A stretch of 64,000 nt of DNA, from contig CM067298.1 in the NCBI GenBank assembly GCA_034231615.1, forward strand, positions 873,834 to 937,833, written 5' to 3'. The translations under genes and the position numbers were made by a program. This document shows positions 59,905 through 64,000 of the stretch, piece after piece. The stretch is from Meghimatium bilineatum (Eukaryota; Mollusca; Gastropoda; Stylommatophora; Philomycidae). Position 1 is the stretch's first letter, and the number at the start of each line of letters is the position of its first letter. The notes beneath the pieces were generated by a model that was given only the letters and a program-made list of their open reading frames with translations, searched no databases and was not told where the DNA came from.

Positions 59905-60607
59905 GAATTGTCACAGGTGTTCTATAAGCCAAACACCTTCACATTAACTATTACAAGAATTGTCACATGTGTTCTATAAGCCAAACACCTTAACAAGAAT
60001 TGTCACAGGAGTTCTATAAGCCAAATACCTTCACAAGAATTGTCACAGATGTTCTATAAGCCAAACACCTTCACAAGAATTGTCACAGGTGTTCTATAAG
60101 CCAAACACTTTCATAAGAATTGTCACAGATGTTCTATAAGCCAAACACCTTCACAAGAATTGTCACAGATGTTCTATAAGCCAAACACCTTCACATTAAC
60201 TATTACAATAATTGTCACATGTGCTCTATAAGCCAAACACCTTCACAAGAATTGTCACAGGTGTTCTATAAGCCAAACACCTTCACAAGAATTGTCACAG
60301 ATGTTCTATAAGCCAAACACCTTCACAAGAATTGTCACAGATGTTCTATAAGCCAAACACCTTCACAAGAATTGTCACAGATGTTCTATAAGCCAAACAC
60401 CTTCACAAGAATTGTCACAGATGTTCTATAAGCCAAACACCTTCACAAGAATTGTCACAGATGTTCTATAAGCCAAACACCTTCACATTAACTATTACAA
60501 GAATTGTCACAGATATTCTATAAGCCAAACACCTTCACATTAACTATTACAAGAATTGTCATGGATGTTCTATAAACCAAATACCTTCACATTAACTATT
60601 ACAAGAA
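59905..60607. repeat. 40-bp minisatellite, about 17 copies
   Basis: The unit is AGAATTGTCACAGATGTTCT plus ATAAGCCAAACACCTTCACA. Some copies carry an extra TTAACTATTAC. Confidence 0.97.
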
Positions 60608-61374
60608 TGTAGAAACTTGTTTGTAGAAGTGTTGAATTTAGCAGAGAAACTTTATTTAAGGTAAATCCTAAATAAAGTAAACATGTTACTGTAGATTCCT
60701 AACTGTCGATATAAAACAATAATAAATAACAATAAAACATAGAACAAGGACAATTATCAACATAACAGTCCCTATTGGTACCTTTGTCAAGAAACAACAG
60801 TTAAGAAAACACAACTGTAAAATAAATTAATAACCAAGATGGCTGACATCTTGTCGGACATCCTCCGATATTTTGGTTATTTATATGAAACTTTATTTAC
60901 TAGCTGTATGCTGTGGGAATCTTAGGTTTGCTATGAGACAGGTTAATGGTAGCTGACCTTGATCTTAGATGCTGTCTGGAGAAAACCAGAGTAAGTGAAC
61001 TGTCAAGCCTCGATGGACTAACCACTGGACAAGTAGATTTAATTACTATAGGTCGTTAGGTTAAATGGGTACCAATAATTACTTTTTGATTTTCCTGGGA
61101 AAATTAGTAAACTAGTAGATAATTTAGAATGCCATACAAGATTGTCATGAGTAAAGAGGTGGAACTATAGGCCCTATATTGTGGTATCTTGTCACCCTAG
61201 CATCTATTGGTTGTCTAGCAAGAAATAAGAAACAGGCAGTTGACTTGAAGAAGTAGGAATTTGTCCTTGGATATTTACATTTAGGTAGGATGAATCAGAG
61301 GCTCTGAAGGAATTATTTTAAGTTTTGGAGAATAAAAAACAAAAGCTGTGGCAACCGCATTTTTCAACAATATA
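60608..61374. other. no gene recognised
   Basis: AT-rich spacer; no long frame or repeat found. Confidence 0.4.
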
Positions 61375-61765
61375 GAACCAGCCTCAGTTTTAGGAAGAAA
61401 GAATCAGAGACTCTCTAAGAACAGCATTTTTCAACAATATAGAACCAGCCTCAGTTTTAGGAAGAAAGAATCAGAGACTCTCTAGGAACAGCTTAGAACC
61501 AGCCTCAGTTTTAGGAAGAAAGAATCAGAGACTCTCTAGGAACAGCTTAGAACCAGCCTTGGTCAGAGTTCTTAGGGATTAGGAATCAGAGACTCTCTAG
61601 GAACAGCTTAGAACCAGTCTTGGTCAGAGTTCTAGGGATTAGGAATCAGAGACTCTCTAGGAACAGCTTAGAGTCAGCCTTGGTCAGAGTTCTAGGGATT
61701 AAGAATCAGAGACTCTCTAGGAACAGCTTAGAGTCAGCATTGGTCAGAGTTCTAGGGAGGAGGAG
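61375..61765. repeat. 55-60 bp tandem repeat, about 7 copies
   Basis: The core AATCAGAGACTCTCTAGGAA plus CAGCTTAGARYCAGCCT repeats. The connecting part switches from a TTTTAGGAAGAAAG form to a GGTCAGAGTTCTAGGG form midway. Confidence 0.93.
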
Positions 61766-62090
61766 TCACATAATCAATGCTTTTGGACATGTGTTATACC
61801 ATGTAACATATTCCAAGTGATGGATGTGTTATACCATGTAACATATTCCAAGTCACATGGTGGACTTCCGGTCAAAATGGTGGATAACAACACAAGTGTT
61901 TTGTGTGTCGCCTACAGTTTCACTTGAACAATGGATATATTCATTGTTTTCATTTAGAAGATTGTGTGATGATGTGTTGTTATTCTCTGACCAGGAGGTC
62001 CACTCATTAAGATCTTCGCCGGTGCTAACGGAGTGCATGCATCTGAGCTGAAGTCTTCTTGAGTGTATTCGCTGTCACACTGTTTGAAAA

Positions 62091-64000
62091 ATGGCAGCCA
62101 ATATCAAGCAACCGAAACGAGGTGGCTCAAAAAGGAAAAGTCACCGGGCGGGTGCTAGAAGAACGAGATCGAAAACAGCTAGGCTAGGAATTAAAAACGT
62201 GCGTGTGCTGTTTTGGAATGTGGCCAGTTTACACAAGCATAGAACAGAGCTAGAAAAGATGTGTTATGAGGCTGACGGCATTGCATTGCAAGAAACACAG
62301 CTAGGTGAAAGTGGTAATATCAGGATAGCCGGATTTCAATGTTTCTACAACAGGCGACATCTTGGACAGGCAATCTTAGGTCGCTAGGGTTTTAGTGTAT
62401 GCGAGGTTGATATGTCCAAGTGGGATAGCTACAATATCCAGTTACAGGCAGTGAGGGTCCAGAGGGTCCAGCACCCAATCATGATTGTAAATGTGTATGC
62501 CTGCAACACGAGCATTGATCTTCAGGGTTGGAAAATCCTAGGGGGGATAATGGAACAGGAAAAGCAGATCCTCTTTTGTGATGACTTCAATGCAAAAGGT
62601 ACATCATGGGGCAATAGTGCTTCGAACAAACAGAGAAGAGAACTTGAGGAGGCCCTGACAGATACGGACCTGGTGTACCTTAACGATGGCCGTATAACAA
62701 GGATGGCAAGCAGGGATGGTGATGATGATAGCGCTATCGACCTGGCATTGGTGTCATCAGCTTCTGTGGCTATCTGCAAATGGGACGTGCTGGGGCATCA
62801 TGGCAGTGACCACCTCCCATGTGTTGTTCTCTTAAAAAATGGCAAAAGTAAGCAGATAAGGCCAAAGGTAAGATCCTTTAAGTATGATCGCAGAGGAGTG
62901 GTTGTTGTGAGCAGAATTTGACAAGACAAATGTAAGGCTCAAGTAGTGGGAAATCAGGTGTGGGATAGGCCCCCCTGGTGGAATGAAGAGGTTCAAAGGG
63001 CATGGAGCGAGAAACGGAAAGCAGTATCACTATGACAAAGGGCACGGAAACGTGTTGCGGCTCAGCCCATGGAGGTCGCACAATGGAAATGGAAGAAAGA
63101 TATCTTAGTCCAAACATTCAAAGATATTGCAAAGGCGTCAAAATGGGACGAATTTTGCAAGGAGATCACACGTGAAAAGTCACTAAAATTGTTCTGGCAA
63201 TAACACAAGTCCATGAATGGTCTGACAAGACACGTGACTATTGCCGATTTCCAGAGCGACGATACCGTCTGGCAGAAGACGGACGAGACAAAAGGTGCTG
63301 CGTTGCTGGCACTCTACACTGCACAAATTGGTCAGAGAAATGTGGAGACATATCAAGAAATCAGGAAAACGCTCACAGACACATGTAAGAACTTGAGCAT
63401 GGAAAACCATATGCTAATCACAGTTGAAGAAATCAGGAAGGCACTGAAAAGTACAAAAAACACAGCACCAGGGCCAGATGGCATTAGATACGATGACATT
63501 AGTCGAAGAACGGATGAGGAGTTGGGAGAGTTGGCGGACATGTTCAATAATAGCCTTCTAAAGGGCACAGTGAAAGAAGACTGGTTGCACAGCTATATAT
63601 AATGAGATATCTGGGTGTGTTTTTTGACAGAAGCCTGAGTTTCAGGGAACATGTTGACCACATTATCATAAGGGCAGGCAAAGGCTTAGCAGCAATGAAG
63701 GTTATGGCTGCTGCACAGTGTGAGCAAAGATTGTTATTTCTTTTGTACCAGGGTTTGGTTGTGGCTGTGGTGGAATATGCACTGGCAATTCTGACTCTTA
63801 GCCAAACTCAGATCGAAAGACTGGATAGAGTCCAGAATGCAGCAATGCGTATCATTCTGGGATGCACAAGAGACACATCGACAAGAGCTATGCGATACCT
63901 AATTGACTGCCCAACAGCTGAGCATAGATTACAGTATTGCCGTGCACGGGCGTACCTTCAAATACATGCAGATAAGGAACACCCGTTGCATTCCGAAATA
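62091..64000 (+). pseudogene. LINE-E copy with the RT palm deleted, open at right edge
   Basis: The N-terminus MAANIKQPKRGGSKRKS is followed by endonuclease motifs RVLFWNVASLHKH, ALQETQLGES (catalytic Glu) and ILFCDDFNAKGTSWG (GDFN-type), then LGHHGSDHLP. In-frame stops lie at about 62386 and 62921, with further stops to 63200. Then STKNTAPGPDGIRYDDISRR and VKEDWLHSYI (63602), after which the sequence jumps to MRYLGVFFDRSLSFREHVDH. It continues VVAVVEYALAILTLSQTQIE and AAMRIILGCTRDTSTRAMRY to the edge. Everything from LPKPGK to YADD is missing. The 5' leader is about 61860-62090. Confidence 0.9.

Overview
The window is animal (metazoan) DNA. It has split genes with GT-AG introns, many non-LTR retrotransposons (LINEs), Tc1/mariner-type DNA transposons, a solo LTR and about thirty minisatellite arrays. 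There is no bacterial-style gene packing, and I saw no rRNA, tRNA or CRISPR. The host gene encodes a motile-cilium protein, so the organism makes cilia or flagella. The repeat content suggests an invertebrate, but I cannot name the species.

Host gene. On the minus strand from 33273 down to 3029 lies the 5' part of CFAP46 (TTC40), a component of the central-apparatus C1d projection of motile cilia. I assembled eight exons by eye: 33273-33225, 30152-30019, 25500-25369, 17445-17381, 9948-9784, 7431-7308, 4422-4328 and 3220-3029. All seven junctions keep frame. Together they encode about 318 residues starting at the initiator Met, and the gene runs off the left edge. The 956 coding bases are spread over 30 kb because the introns are filled with transposons and tandem repeats. 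An X-box-like site lies about 300 bp upstream of the start. A second, unidentified plus-strand gene is hinted at by a terminal-exon-like segment at 46913-47111.

Mobile elements. I use working names for LINE families. A, B, C, D, G and H are RTE-like. E has endonuclease and RT and is open at the right edge. F is known only from its RNase H region. I is a single-ORF element with endonuclease, RT and RNase H. Family I has an intact full-length copy at 48812-52875 with a 12-bp target-site duplication. DNA transposons are an intact mariner (26641-27975), a Tc1-like relic (1605-2037), a pogo-like element full of 24-bp repeats (42287-44674), and a 2.38-kb element, here TE-J (39652-42035). TE-J has terminal inverted repeats and one intact 560-residue ORF of a family I cannot assign. 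A solo LTR (58067-59087) sits inside a minisatellite.

Layout. 1-33 kb is CFAP46 with its stuffed introns. 33-48 kb is a nested transposon zone around TE-J and the pogo-like element. 48-53 kb is the young LINE-I. 53-62 kb is degenerate LINEs, minisatellites and the solo LTR. 62-64 kb is a LINE-E copy with an internal deletion. Insertions nest up to three deep, and several boundaries can be fixed exactly from interrupted host copies and target-site duplications. In at least three LINE copies a piece of the LINE's own coding sequence has expanded into a minisatellite.
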